Assembly (NCBI GenBank): GCA_035647435.1
Contig: DASRNM010000057.1
Location: 1-13,709 of the forward strand
Direction of reading: 5' to 3'
Length of the DNA stretch: 13,709 bases
Source of the DNA: JAAZFZ01 sp035647435
GTDB taxonomy: Bacteria; Bacillota; Clostridia; Oscillospirales; Acutalibacteraceae
Shown: positions 7,267 through 13,709 of the stretch, piece after piece
How the letters are laid out: each line of letters opens with the position of its first letter
Numbering within the stretch: position 1 is the stretch's first letter
Made by a program: the position numbers and the translations under genes
The notes under the pieces: generated by a model
What the model was told of the DNA's origin: nothing
Databases searched by the model: none
What the model saw: only the letters and a program-made list of their open reading frames with translations

Positions 7267-8757
7267 CTATAATATTATGCAGATTAGTCCGGTACACCCT
7301 TCGTTAATGACCTTTTCGAGGGTTTCCTGAAGCTTCATTCTCGCCTCTGTTGGCATTCTGTAAAGCTTATTGTGTAAACCTTCATTTACAAGCTCATGCA
7401 GAGATTTGCCGAAAATGTTTGATTCCCATATTTTTGAAGGATTCTCTTCAAATTCTTTTAAGAGATACATTACAAGCTCTTCCGATTGCGACTCAGAACC
7501 AACAATCGGCGCAACCTCCGTTGTTATGTTTGCTTTCATAATATGCAACGATGGGGCTGATGCTCTCAGGCGCACACCGTATCTCCCGCCCTGTCGCATA
7601 ATTTCCGGCTCTTCAAGTGAAAGTTCTTCAAGTGATGGCATAACTATGCCGTAACCTGTTGCCTCAACCTCATTTAAAGCACCCATAAGACGGTCATAGG
7701 CTTTTTTGGTTTCAGACAGCTCCTTCATGCTGTTCATAAGCCCCTCTTCGCCATTGATTTCAAGTCCTGTGGTTTCTGCTAAAATCTTGTAGAACAGCTC
7801 CGGTTTAAGCGTCACTAATATCCTTGCGCTACCATCGGATAAATCCATAATATCAATGCCTGCATCGTCTATGTGCTCAAAATCGGATATATCATTTGCA
7901 AAGCCTGAAACGTCCCTCATTCGCATAAGGTTTTCGGTTGCATCGTAAATCGTTTTGAATGTTGCATTCTTCAACCAATGGTCCCGGTCAAGAGATGTCA
8001 TCCAATCGGGCAATTCAATTGAAACCTCTTTAATTGGGAATTCAAAAAGAATGTTCGAAAGAATTTCTTTTATTTCGCCTTCTTCAAGCTCCAAACAGTT
8101 GACAGCAACAACTGGAACATCATATTTCTCAGTGAGCGTCTGTGCCATATCTTGAGAATCCTCGGATTGTGGGTTTGTGCAGTTGAGCAAAACTATGAAT
8201 GGTTTGTTCAGCTCTTTAAGCTCATTGATAACCCTTTCTTCCGCTTCTTCATACTCTTCTCTGGGTATATCACTGATTGAACCGTCTGTTGTTACAACAA
8301 GCCCTATTGTTGAGTGTTCACTGATAACCTTTTTTGTGCCTATTTCTGCCGCCATATTAAATGGTATTTCATTTTCATACCAAGGTGTTTTCACCATTCT
8401 GGGCTGATCATCCTCAATATAGCCCAACGAACTAGGCACAATATATCCGACGCAGTCAATCATTCTCATCCTGAAATGCGCCATGTCAGGCAATGTGATT
8501 TCAACTGCATCTTCAGGTATAAATTTCGGCTCGGTTGTCATTATTGTTCTGCCGGTTGATGATTGAGGCAGCTCGTCATTGGCTCTTATTTGTTTGGCCT
8601 CCCCTTTAATGTTTGGCAAAACCAACGCATCCATAAACCTTTTAATAAAAGTTGATTTTCCGGTTCTGACGGGTCCAACAACGCCAATGTAAATATCACC
8701 GTCGGTACGTGTTGCTATATCTTGATAAATATTAGTATTTGCTGCCGTATTTGTCAT
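7267..8757 (-). CDS. spoIVA: Stage IV sporulation protein A, coat morphogenetic ATPase
   Basis: A mother-cell protein that polymerises on the outer forespore membrane using ATP and forms the basement layer of the spore coat. With this start it has 496 residues, against 492 in Bacillus subtilis. The Walker A loop GPVRTGKST is at residues 28-36 with Lys34. RTIMTTEPKFIP carries Thr74 and Thr75, aligning with the B. subtilis switch threonines. RMIDCVGY carries Asp101, the Walker B-like residue. The C-terminus NEGCTGLICIIL matches the conserved tail NEGSGGLIAIIL. An upstream in-frame ATG at 8778 exists, but GGAGGAAA ends seven bases before the ATG at 8757 and would lie inside the longer frame, so 8757 is preferred. 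It is preceded by a SigE-type promoter and followed by a strong terminator, so it can be transcribed alone. The identification is secure. Confidence 0.97.
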   Translation of the reverse strand: MTNTAANTNIYQDIATRTDGDIYIGVVGPVRTGKSTFIKRFMDALVLPNIKGEAKQIRANDELPQSSTGRTIMTTEPKFIPEDAVEITLPDMAHFRMRMIDCVGYIVPSSLGYIEDDQPRMVKTPWYENEIPFNMAAEIGTKKVISEHSTIGLVVTTDGSISDIPREEYEEAEERVINELKELNKPFIVLLNCTNPQSEDSQDMAQTLTEKYDVPVVAVNCLELEEGEIKEILSNILFEFPIKEVSIELPDWMTSLDRDHWLKNATFKTIYDATENLMRMRDVSGFANDISDFEHIDDAGIDIMDLSDGSARILVTLKPELFYKILAETTGLEINGEEGLMNSMKELSETKKAYDRLMGALNEVEATGYGIVMPSLEELSLEEPEIMRQGGRYGVRLRASAPSLHIMKANITTEVAPIVGSESQSEELVMYLLKEFEENPSKIWESNIFGKSLHELVNEGLHNKLYRMPTEARMKLQETLEKVINEGCTGLICIIL

Positions 8758-8794
8758 CGCGTTTTCCTCCATATTCACAACAATCTCGTTCTAA

Positions 8795-8824
8795 TATGTA
8801 TGACTGCGGAATTGAAAATATGAC
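8795..8824 (-). promoter_or_regulatory. SigE-type sporulation promoter of spoIVA
   Basis: On the minus strand, GTCATATT (8817-8824), a 14-base spacer, then CATACATA (8795-8802). This fits the B. subtilis SigE pattern of a kmATATT -35 box and a CATACAnT -10 box almost perfectly. The predicted start falls near 8788, giving a leader of about 30 bases that contains the GGAGGAAA site. It implies mother-cell-specific expression, as known for spoIVA. Confidence 0.85.
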
Positions 8825-8880
8825 ATGCTATCCTTAATTAATGTATAAAAAATTCAATCTTTAAGAGGTTTTATGCCAAG

Positions 8881-8923
8881 AAGTTTTCGCCTTTCGCAAT
8901 TACACGAAAGGCGCTTAAAACTT
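8881..8923 (-). other. Stem-loop after the sipL stop codon
   Basis: CGCCTTTCG pairs with CGAAAGGCG around an eight-base loop, and outer AAGTTTT/AAAACTT arms extend the stem past a three-base bulge. It starts three bases after the sipL stop. No clean T-run follows on either strand, so it may be a weak terminator or an mRNA 3' stabiliser rather than a standard Rho-independent terminator. Confidence 0.6.
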
Positions 8924-8925
8924 AT

Positions 8926-10458
8926 TTATACGCTTGGAATTAGCAGCATGATTTTCTCGGGTATCACATCGTCTTTAATGTTATTCTCACTCTTTACCGA
9001 ATCCACGGTAGTATTATATTTTCGTGCGATATCCCAAACACTTTCACCTACATCAGAAAAATAAATCGTCAATGCTGATTTTGTTTTTAATAACTGGTTT
9101 TCCAGTGGTTGAATATCCGCAATAAGCATTTCGGACTCCTGTGACAGAATGCTTGCATAGACAAGAAACTCAATTTTAATTTCAACCCGGTTTTCGCTGC
9201 TTAAGTTGTAATTATCTGCTGTAACCATAACAGACGGGTTGCATACGAGCTTGCTTATGTTCTCTCTGACAGCCCGTTTATACTCATAGTCAACTTGACG
9301 CTCAGCATAGCTCTGCTGGCCGTCCTTGTCAAGATAGAGAACATGAACGGTTACACAACCACTTATGATAAGCTCATTATCACGAAGGATTGCCGCGGCC
9401 GTGACATCGCCGTGCCACTCATTAAGAACCTCTGTTATTCCTGTTGCCGAAAAGTCCATTGTGTCCTTGCTTACAAAAGAATCCTTAAACTTCTCAATCA
9501 AATGAATATAGTCAAACATTTTTCTTTCGAAGTTCATTTCATATTCAGTCGAATATGCGTCGTTAATTACAGGGTGTTCGATTTCATTGTCCGCTTTAAT
9601 AACTGCACAAATTCTTGCGCTAATGTCAAGCAAATTCATTTCTCCGGCACTGTCTGCTTTTGTTGAAATGTCAAGAGACGTAACATGCAGCCTTGCATCA
9701 ACTAACGAGTTTTCGCTAACACCCTCAACCTCAATAATTTGGCTAATCGGCATTGAATGTGTAAAGGTTGAAAGCTGGGCGTCGGGAGTGTCGGCATAAT
9801 AAAGAATGCTGACAACAAGCTCACCCTTTATCAGAATTTTGTTGTTGATTGTCTTAACATCATCAATAAACGCAAGCGCATCGCTTCTTATTATTTGCGC
9901 AACAGGTGGATTGCTTTGGCCAACCTCCACAACCTCGCTCATTGGAAACGGTTTTTCAAGCTCCGCTATTGAGCTTAACATGTTAAGTGTTTTGCACCTC
10001 AACTGAATACCTGCACCCTGTGCACCTGTAATAATGTCATCATCTCGTTTTTCTGTTGCTCTTATACTGATTGTTATCATGCCATGAATGTCCGTGCGTC
10101 TTTGACTTACAGCCCTACAATTAGCATAATCGGTCCTTGCTTTGACGCAAACACAGCTATCATCTGTTAAATTGCTAATTTCGACGTGCTTTGAGAAGGG
10201 ATAAGTTTGCTCATAGCAACGCAGTTTTGACCCCTCACTGACATATAAAATTCTTACAAGTGCGTTACCGTCAATGTTCACCCTGTCGCCAGCTGTCTGC
10301 ACACCGGTTATTCTCGGAGTAATTGTACATTTAAGGATACGAAGTATATCAGGGCAATAATCCGGCAATGTTACATCACTATCTACCGGTTGCTCTACAA
10401 CTCCTTCAAATATAACACTATTTGCACCGATAGCTTGCTTATCAAGATTAAAATCCAT
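8926..10458 (-). CDS. sipL: SipL-like SPOCS (DUF3794)/LysM sporulation protein
   Basis: With this start the protein has 510 residues. It consists of repeated SPOCS (DUF3794) modules over about residues 1-450 and a C-terminal LysM domain at about 463-510. The first module begins MDFNLDKQAIGANSVIFEG and continues VDSDVTLPDYCPDILRIL, the family signature. The LysM domain contains GESVWDIARKYNTTVDSVKSEN and ends PEKIMLLIPSV. This architecture matches Clostridioides difficile SipL, whose LysM domain binds SpoIVA during coat assembly. The neighbouring spoIVA gene supports the assignment. The frame is open to an ATG at 10506, which also has an AAAGGA site. However, GGGGAGGA lies seven bases before 10458, homologues start there, and the candidate SigE promoter would start transcription almost at 10506, so I chose 10458. 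No signal peptide is seen, consistent with a mother-cell cytoplasmic protein. Confidence 0.88.
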   Translation of the reverse strand: MDFNLDKQAIGANSVIFEGVVEQPVDSDVTLPDYCPDILRILKCTITPRITGVQTAGDRVNIDGNALVRILYVSEGSKLRCYEQTYPFSKHVEISNLTDDSCVCVKARTDYANCRAVSQRRTDIHGMITISIRATEKRDDDIITGAQGAGIQLRCKTLNMLSSIAELEKPFPMSEVVEVGQSNPPVAQIIRSDALAFIDDVKTINNKILIKGELVVSILYYADTPDAQLSTFTHSMPISQIIEVEGVSENSLVDARLHVTSLDISTKADSAGEMNLLDISARICAVIKADNEIEHPVINDAYSTEYEMNFERKMFDYIHLIEKFKDSFVSKDTMDFSATGITEVLNEWHGDVTAAAILRDNELIISGCVTVHVLYLDKDGQQSYAERQVDYEYKRAVRENISKLVCNPSVMVTADNYNLSSENRVEIKIEFLVYASILSQESEMLIADIQPLENQLLKTKSALTIYFSDVGESVWDIARKYNTTVDSVKSENNIKDDVIPEKIMLLIPSV

Positions 10459-10514
10459 AGTTGTCCTCCCCTTTTGCGGATTTACTTTCAAATCATTTAT
10501 ATTCATATCCTGTC

Positions 10515-10543
10515 CTTTATATGATTAAAATAAAAAATATTGC
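10515..10543 (-). promoter_or_regulatory. Possible SigE-like promoter of sipL inside the tsf terminator
   Basis: GCAATATT (10536-10543) and CATATAAAG (10515-10523) on the minus strand resemble SigE -35 and -10 boxes. The spacer is only 12 bases, and the -10 box has T in place of C. The -35 box overlaps the closing arm of the tsf terminator stem. It is the best candidate I find in the 125 bases between tsf and the chosen sipL start. Confidence 0.4.
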
Positions 10544-10567
10544 CCGCACATTAAATGTACAGGCAAT
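10527..10567 (-). terminator. Rho-independent terminator of rpsB-tsf
   Basis: On the minus strand ATTGCCTGTACAT pairs along its whole length with ATGTGCGGGCAAT (10539-10567) around a TTA loop, with two G-T pairs. ATTTTTTATTTT follows. It begins 17 bases after the tsf stop codon and isolates the translation operon from the sporulation genes. Confidence 0.9.
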
Positions 10568-10583
10568 AAAAATATATTGTGTT

Positions 10584-11510
10584 TTATTTTACCATGTTTG
10601 CAACTTCATCAGCAAAGTTGTCATCCCTCTTTTGAAGGCCTTCGCCCTTTGCATAACGAATAAAGCTTGATATTTTGATTGGTGAACCAATCTCTTTTGC
10701 AATCGACTCAACATACTTACCGACTGTCAAATCACCATCTTTTACGTACTCTTGATCAGTCAAGCAAATTTCTTTGAAATATTTTGAAATTCTACCGTTG
10801 ATAATGTTTTCAATAACCTTTTCAGGCTTATTCTTCATTTTTTCATCTTCTTGAAGTTGAGCTAAAAGGATCTCTTTCTCGTGCGCAACTGTTTCTTCAG
10901 GAACATCAGTTCTTTCTAAATATTGAGGGCTCATAGCTGCAATCTGCATTGCGACATTCTTGCCCATTTCTTTAAACTTATCATTTGACGAAATTGAATC
11001 GTCTGCTTCAAAATTGACAATAACGCCAACTGTGCCACCACCGTGAACATAAGTTGACAAAACGCCCTCAACCACTAAAAAGCGACGAATTTTTATATTC
11101 TCACCGATAGATAAAATTTTGTCATGAAGGTTCTCTTCAACTGTTCTGTCGCTACCTACAAGCTTTTTGCTCATGAGAGAATCATTATCCTCAGGCTTTT
11201 CCAAAGCAATTGTTTTTGCTACATCAGAAACAAATGCCTGAAACTCTTCATTTTTAGCAACAAAATCTGTTTCGGAGTTAACTTCAACAATAACACCAAT
11301 CTTTTTTTCTTCATCATAATATGCGGTAACAGCACCCTCGGCGGCTACACGGCTTGCCTTCTTTGTTGCTGCTGCAAGACCTTTTTCACGAAGAATGTCG
11401 ACAGCTTTTTCCATATCGCCATCTGCTTCGATAAGTGCCTTTTTGCAATCCATCATGCCAACACTGGTCTTTTCACGCAGTGCCTTTACATCTTTGGCTG
11501 AAAATCCCAT
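10584..11510 (-). CDS. tsf: Translation elongation factor Ts
   Basis: EF-Ts, the guanine nucleotide exchange factor that reloads EF-Tu with GTP in the cytoplasm. It has 308 residues, a normal bacterial length. The N-terminal UBA-like domain (about 1-45) contains VKALREKTSVGMMDCKKAL. The core carries the hallmark TDFVAKN at residues 81-87, which contacts EF-Tu. The C-terminal part retains the dimerisation-core and C-terminal module sequence. TAGGAGGAAG lies just upstream of the ATG. It is 81 bases downstream of rpsB, the near-universal arrangement. A strong terminator directly follows, so pyrH and frr, common downstream neighbours, are absent here. The identification is secure. Confidence 0.97.
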   Translation of the reverse strand: MGFSAKDVKALREKTSVGMMDCKKALIEADGDMEKAVDILREKGLAAATKKASRVAAEGAVTAYYDEEKKIGVIVEVNSETDFVAKNEEFQAFVSDVAKTIALEKPEDNDSLMSKKLVGSDRTVEENLHDKILSIGENIKIRRFLVVEGVLSTYVHGGGTVGVIVNFEADDSISSNDKFKEMGKNVAMQIAAMSPQYLERTDVPEETVAHEKEILLAQLQEDEKMKNKPEKVIENIINGRISKYFKEICLTDQEYVKDGDLTVGKYVESIAKEIGSPIKISSFIRYAKGEGLQKRDDNFADEVANMVK

Positions 11511-11539
11511 AATTACTTCCTCCTAATACTTTTTGAAAG

Positions 11540-11562
11540 AAGCCCGCGAAAAACACGGGCTT
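11540..11562 (-). other. Intercistronic hairpin between rpsB and tsf
   Basis: AAGCCCG (minus strand, 11556-11562) pairs with CGGGCTT (11540-11546) around a nine-base loop. CTTTC follows rather than a long T-run, so on this strand it would be at most a leaky attenuator or an RNA processing site between the two cistrons. Confidence 0.5.
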
Positions 11563-11591
11563 TGAATGTTTATTTTAAATGAAACAAGAAA

Positions 11592-12338
11592 CTACTCTGC
11601 AGCCTTAACCTCTTGTTCAGGCTGTACATTTTCTTGAACTTCTTCATTGTTCTGGTCGCCCTGTCTGCCTTCAATAACAGCATCAGCCATTGCTGATGAA
11701 ATCAACCTGACTGCACGGATGGCGTCATCATTGCCAGGGATTATATAATCAATCTCATCCGGGTCACAGTTAGTGTCGACAATAGCAATGATAGGGATAC
11801 CAAGCTTTTTAGCTTCAGCAACAGCTATTCGTTCTTTTCTTGGATCAACGATAAACATTGCTGCGGGCTGGCGCTTCATTTCTGTTATACCGCCCATAAA
11901 TTTCTGAAGCTTTTCAATTTCAAGGTTAAGTTTTATAACTTCCTTTTTGGGGAGCATATCGAATGTGCCGTCAGCTTCCATTGTTTTGAGCTGAGCAAGC
12001 CTTTTAATTCTGCGCTGTATTGTGTGGAAATTTGTAAGCATACCGCCGAGCCAACGAGCATTGACATAGGGCATTGAGCAACGTGTTGATTCTTCCCTAA
12101 TCGAATCCTGAGCCTGTTTTTTTGTGCCGACAAAAAGAACTTCTTCTCCAGCCGCTGCGATATCACGGACAAACATATATGCCTCTTCAAGCTTTCTTAC
12201 CGTCTTTTGAAGGTCAATGATGTAAATTCCGTTTCTCTCTGTGAAGATGTACTCTTCCATTTTTGGGTTCCATCTTCTTGTTTGGTGACCAAAATGGACA
12301 CCTGCTTCAAGCAATTGCTTCATTGATACTACTGACAT
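11592..12338 (-). CDS. rpsB: 30S ribosomal protein S2
   Basis: Ribosomal protein S2 of the small subunit, 248 residues. The N-terminus MSVVSMKQLLEAGVHFGHQ and the motifs RWNPKM, GTKKQAQ and YVNARWLGGMLTNF are S2 signatures, as is VDTNCDPDEIDYIIPGNDDAIRA. The last 20 or so residues form a Glu/Gln-rich tail beyond the conserved core, which varies in length among bacteria. TAAGGAGGA precedes the ATG by seven bases, so I take the first Met rather than Met6. It is the first gene of the rpsB-tsf operon, driven by a consensus promoter about 100 bases upstream. That leader is long enough for autoregulation by S2, as in Escherichia coli, although no known motif is recognised. Confidence 0.98.
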   Translation of the reverse strand: MSVVSMKQLLEAGVHFGHQTRRWNPKMEEYIFTERNGIYIIDLQKTVRKLEEAYMFVRDIAAAGEEVLFVGTKKQAQDSIREESTRCSMPYVNARWLGGMLTNFHTIQRRIKRLAQLKTMEADGTFDMLPKKEVIKLNLEIEKLQKFMGGITEMKRQPAAMFIVDPRKERIAVAEAKKLGIPIIAIVDTNCDPDEIDYIIPGNDDAIRAVRLISSAMADAVIEGRQGDQNNEEVQENVQPEQEVKAAE

Positions 12339-12377
12339 TATTTTTCCTCCTTAGGTTTTACCTCCATACAAGCTTTT

Positions 12378-12422
12378 TCAGTCATAACACCAAAACTCAG
12401 TGCACCACAACTGCATACTCAT
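12378..12422 (-). CDS. Possible 14-codon ORF in the rpsB leader
   Basis: An ATG-to-TGA frame in the rpsB leader would encode MSMQLWCTEFWCYD, which holds two Trp, two Cys, one Phe and one Tyr. Its only Shine-Dalgarno-like sequence, AAGGA at 12434-12438, coincides with the predicted transcription start, so translation is doubtful. I list it for completeness. It may well be chance. Confidence 0.15.
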   Translation of the reverse strand: MSMQLWCTEFWCYD

Positions 12423-12441
12423 ATGTGTGTTTTTCCTTAGA

Positions 12442-12470
12442 ATTATATCACGACAATCAATATATTGCAA
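12442..12470 (-). promoter_or_regulatory. SigA promoter of rpsB-tsf
   Basis: TTGCAA (12465-12470), a 17-base spacer, then a perfect TATAAT (12442-12447) with TGA directly before it as an extended -10. The predicted start is near 12435, giving an rpsB leader of about 100 bases. This is a strong housekeeping promoter, as expected for ribosomal protein genes. Confidence 0.88.
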
Positions 12471-12538
12471 CATAAATTTTCTATTTTTTGCGATTTCTAG
12501 CAGAATGTTTGGCATTCGAAACAAAAGGCAACTTTTAC

Positions 12539-12578
12539 TTGCAAATATGGTTGTACATTTATATAATGTATATATAAT
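12539..12578 (+). promoter_or_regulatory. Two overlapping SigA-type promoters for the lipoprotein gene
   Basis: Plus strand. Promoter 1 is TTGCAA (12539-12544), 17 bases, TATAAT (12562-12567). Promoter 2 is TTGTAC (12551-12556), 16 bases, TATAAT (12573-12578). Both -10 boxes are perfect and they lie 11 bases apart. Either gives a short leader of about 20-40 bases with GAGGGAG before the ATG at 12606. Confidence 0.75.
12552..12572. promoter_or_regulatory. Operator-like inverted repeat over the lipoprotein promoters
   Basis: TGTACATT, five bases, AATGTATA: seven of eight positions of the arms are complementary. It covers the first -10 box and the spacer of the second promoter, where a bound repressor would block both. 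The sequence is very AT-rich, so chance is a real alternative. Confidence 0.4.
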
Positions 12579-12605
12579 AATTTATAAATTGAGGGAGATG
12601 CATGT

Positions 12606-13709
12606 ATGAAATGCTTTAAAAAGCTTGTCTCTTTTATTCTTTTGCTTGCTATGCTATTGTCTTTAATAGCATGCAACAGTAATAATAAAGATACTAAAAC
12701 CCCTAAAATAGATGTTTCTGATTATAAGATTGGGGTATTATATTCTGAGAACTATAAAGAGAGCCTGAGCCACTCTTATTTTTTCGATAAAGGTTTAACA
12801 AAAGCGTGCGATGAATTGCAAATTAGCGAGGGCAAGATTATTAAAAAAACAGTAGTTGAAAAGTTTCAAGAAGAACTTCAGGCCTTAATTGATGACGGTT
12901 GCAATATTATTATTACAACAAACAAAACAATTATTGACTCCATGACAGATAAGGAAGATGGTTTAAAGCCAATTGTTGAAAATAACAATAAAGTTTTCTT
13001 CTTAAACTACGGATATACCGATTATGATTTTGATAATCAATGCAGCTTTTATGCTAAGGATTATGAAGGCGCTTATCTTGCAGGAGCTGCAGCAGGTTTG
13101 AAAACAAAAACTGACGCTATCGGTTTTTTGACAACCTATGGAGTTAACAACTCTTATAACACAAGCATTGTCAATGCATTTGCGGTTGGCGTTTACAATG
13201 TCAATGAAAATGCGAAAGTATATTTATCAACCATTAACTCCAGTTTAGATTTGATTCTAGAAACAGCAAACACGCAGAGTTTGATTGAAAATTATAACTG
13301 CGATGTCATGGCAAACAACACATTCACTGAGCTTTCACCAAACGCTTCCGAAAACAGCGGCGTTTCATATATTTCATATAATAATGTTGGTGTAACGGAA
13401 ACCTCAGAGTTTAATATGTTTTCAGTTGGAACCGACTGGGGTGTGTTCTTTACCTCTCAATTCAACAGCATTGCAAGCGGAGAATTTGAAGGTGGCCATA
13501 AAATGCTCGGGCTTTCAGATGAAATCATATATGCTGACAACTATAACAAGAACATCTGTGACCAATCAATAATTGATTATGTTCAAGCTGCAAAATCAAA
13601 CATTATCACCAAAAAACTCAACTTGTTTGAAAAGGTTGTCTATGATTCCGACGGCAAGGTTTTAACTCCTGCTTCAGGTGAAAAAATCTATAATGATTCT
13701 GATTTGATT
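12606..13709 (+). CDS. BMP/Med-family substrate-binding lipoprotein, 3' end outside window
   Basis: A partial gene of 368 codons with no stop before the window edge. The N-terminus MKCFKKLVSFILLLAMLLS ends in a lipobox, LIAC, with Cys23 as the lipidation site. Asn and Lys residues follow, so it is a membrane-anchored extracellular lipoprotein. The mature part reads as a periplasmic-binding fold of the basic membrane protein (BMP/Med/PnrA) type: IGVLYSENYKESLSHSYFFDKGL, then DYEGAYLAGAAAG (the typical family motif before the hinge) and FSVGTDWG. Known relatives deliver nucleosides to ABC importers or, in Med, affect competence. The ligand here is unknown. GAGGGAG lies eight bases before the ATG at 12606, which decides the start. 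Transporter permease and ATPase genes may lie to the right. It is transcribed divergently from rpsB. Confidence 0.8.
   Translation, partial: MKCFKKLVSFILLLAMLLSLIACNSNNKDTKTPKIDVSDYKIGVLYSENYKESLSHSYFFDKGLTKACDELQISEGKIIKKTVVEKFQEELQALIDDGCNIIITTNKTIIDSMTDKEDGLKPIVENNNKVFFLNYGYTDYDFDNQCSFYAKDYEGAYLAGAAAGLKTKTDAIGFLTTYGVNNSYNTSIVNAFAVGVYNVNENAKVYLSTINSSLDLILETANTQSLIENYNCDVMANNTFTELSPNASENSGVSYISYNNVGVTETSEFNMFSVGTDWGVFFTSQFNSIASGEFEGGHKMLGLSDEIIYADNYNKNICDQSIIDYVQAAKSNIITKKLNLFEKVVYDSDGKVLTPASGEKIYNDSDLI

Noticed and set aside
8873..9064. Plus-strand 63-codon frame beginning between spoIVA and sipL
   Set aside because: An AAGAGG lies upstream of the ATG, but most of the frame is antisense to the sipL LysM region and the protein looks like a complement artefact.
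9295..9666. Plus-strand 123-codon open frame inside sipL
   Set aside because: It is antisense to a well-supported gene with clear SPOCS and LysM motifs. It shows no recognisable domain and is a shadow of sipL.
11124..11501. Plus-strand 125-codon open frame inside tsf
   Set aside because: It is antisense to EF-Ts, and its Cys/Phe-rich composition is typical of reverse-complement reading of a Lys/Glu-rich gene.
1..13709. CRISPR arrays, insertion sequences, prophage or toxin-antitoxin genes
   Set aside because: No repeat-spacer periodicity, transposase, integrase, terminal repeats or small paired ORFs are visible. The window is ordinary chromosomal backbone plus one metabolic operon.

Overview
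The window looks like the chromosome of a low-to-moderate GC, anaerobic, spore-forming member of the Firmicutes. A clostridial lineage of the Oscillospiraceae/Ruminococcaceae type is my best guess. The reasons are a clear SpoIVA and SipL pair (spore coat basement layer), strong GGAGG ribosome binding sites on almost every gene, ferredoxin-dependent 2-oxoacid chemistry, and SigA-type and SigE-type promoters. Genus-level placement is inference.

Layout, right to left. Ten genes lie on the minus strand and one partial gene on the plus strand. (1) rpsB and tsf (12338 to 10584) form a translation operon with a consensus SigA promoter and a strong terminator. (2) sipL (start 10458) and spoIVA (start 8757) follow. 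spoIVA has an almost textbook SigE promoter. sipL has a weaker SigE-like promoter embedded in the tsf terminator. spoIVA ends in a very strong terminator at about 7202-7242. (3) A six-gene, closely spaced operon runs from 7079 to 117: a sodium:solute symporter, a phenylacetate-CoA ligase paralogue, iorA, iorB, a second phenylacetate-CoA ligase paralogue, and a tandem-ACT-domain protein. It has its own promoter and terminator. (4) At the right edge, divergent from rpsB, a BMP/Med-family substrate-binding lipoprotein starts at 12606 and runs off the window. (5) The left edge (1-60) holds an unexplained cluster of direct and inverted AGTTTAG repeats.

How the genes work together. The metabolic operon encodes the enzymes that interconvert arylacetates, arylacetyl-CoA and arylpyruvates. 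Run one way it degrades aromatic amino acids through IorAB. Run the other way the AMP-forming ligases activate arylacetates, and IorAB carboxylates them reductively to arylpyruvates for aromatic amino acid synthesis, as known physiologically in rumen anaerobes and methanogens. A dedicated transporter, two ligases and an amino-acid-sensing ACT protein in one operon fit the salvage direction, but the sequence alone does not fix it. In the sporulation block, SpoIVA (a coat ATPase) and SipL (its LysM-containing partner) are adjacent.

I do not see CRISPR arrays, insertion sequences, prophage genes, tRNAs or rRNAs. No stretch longer than 300 bases lacks a gene. The longest gap is 12339-12605, which holds divergent promoters.
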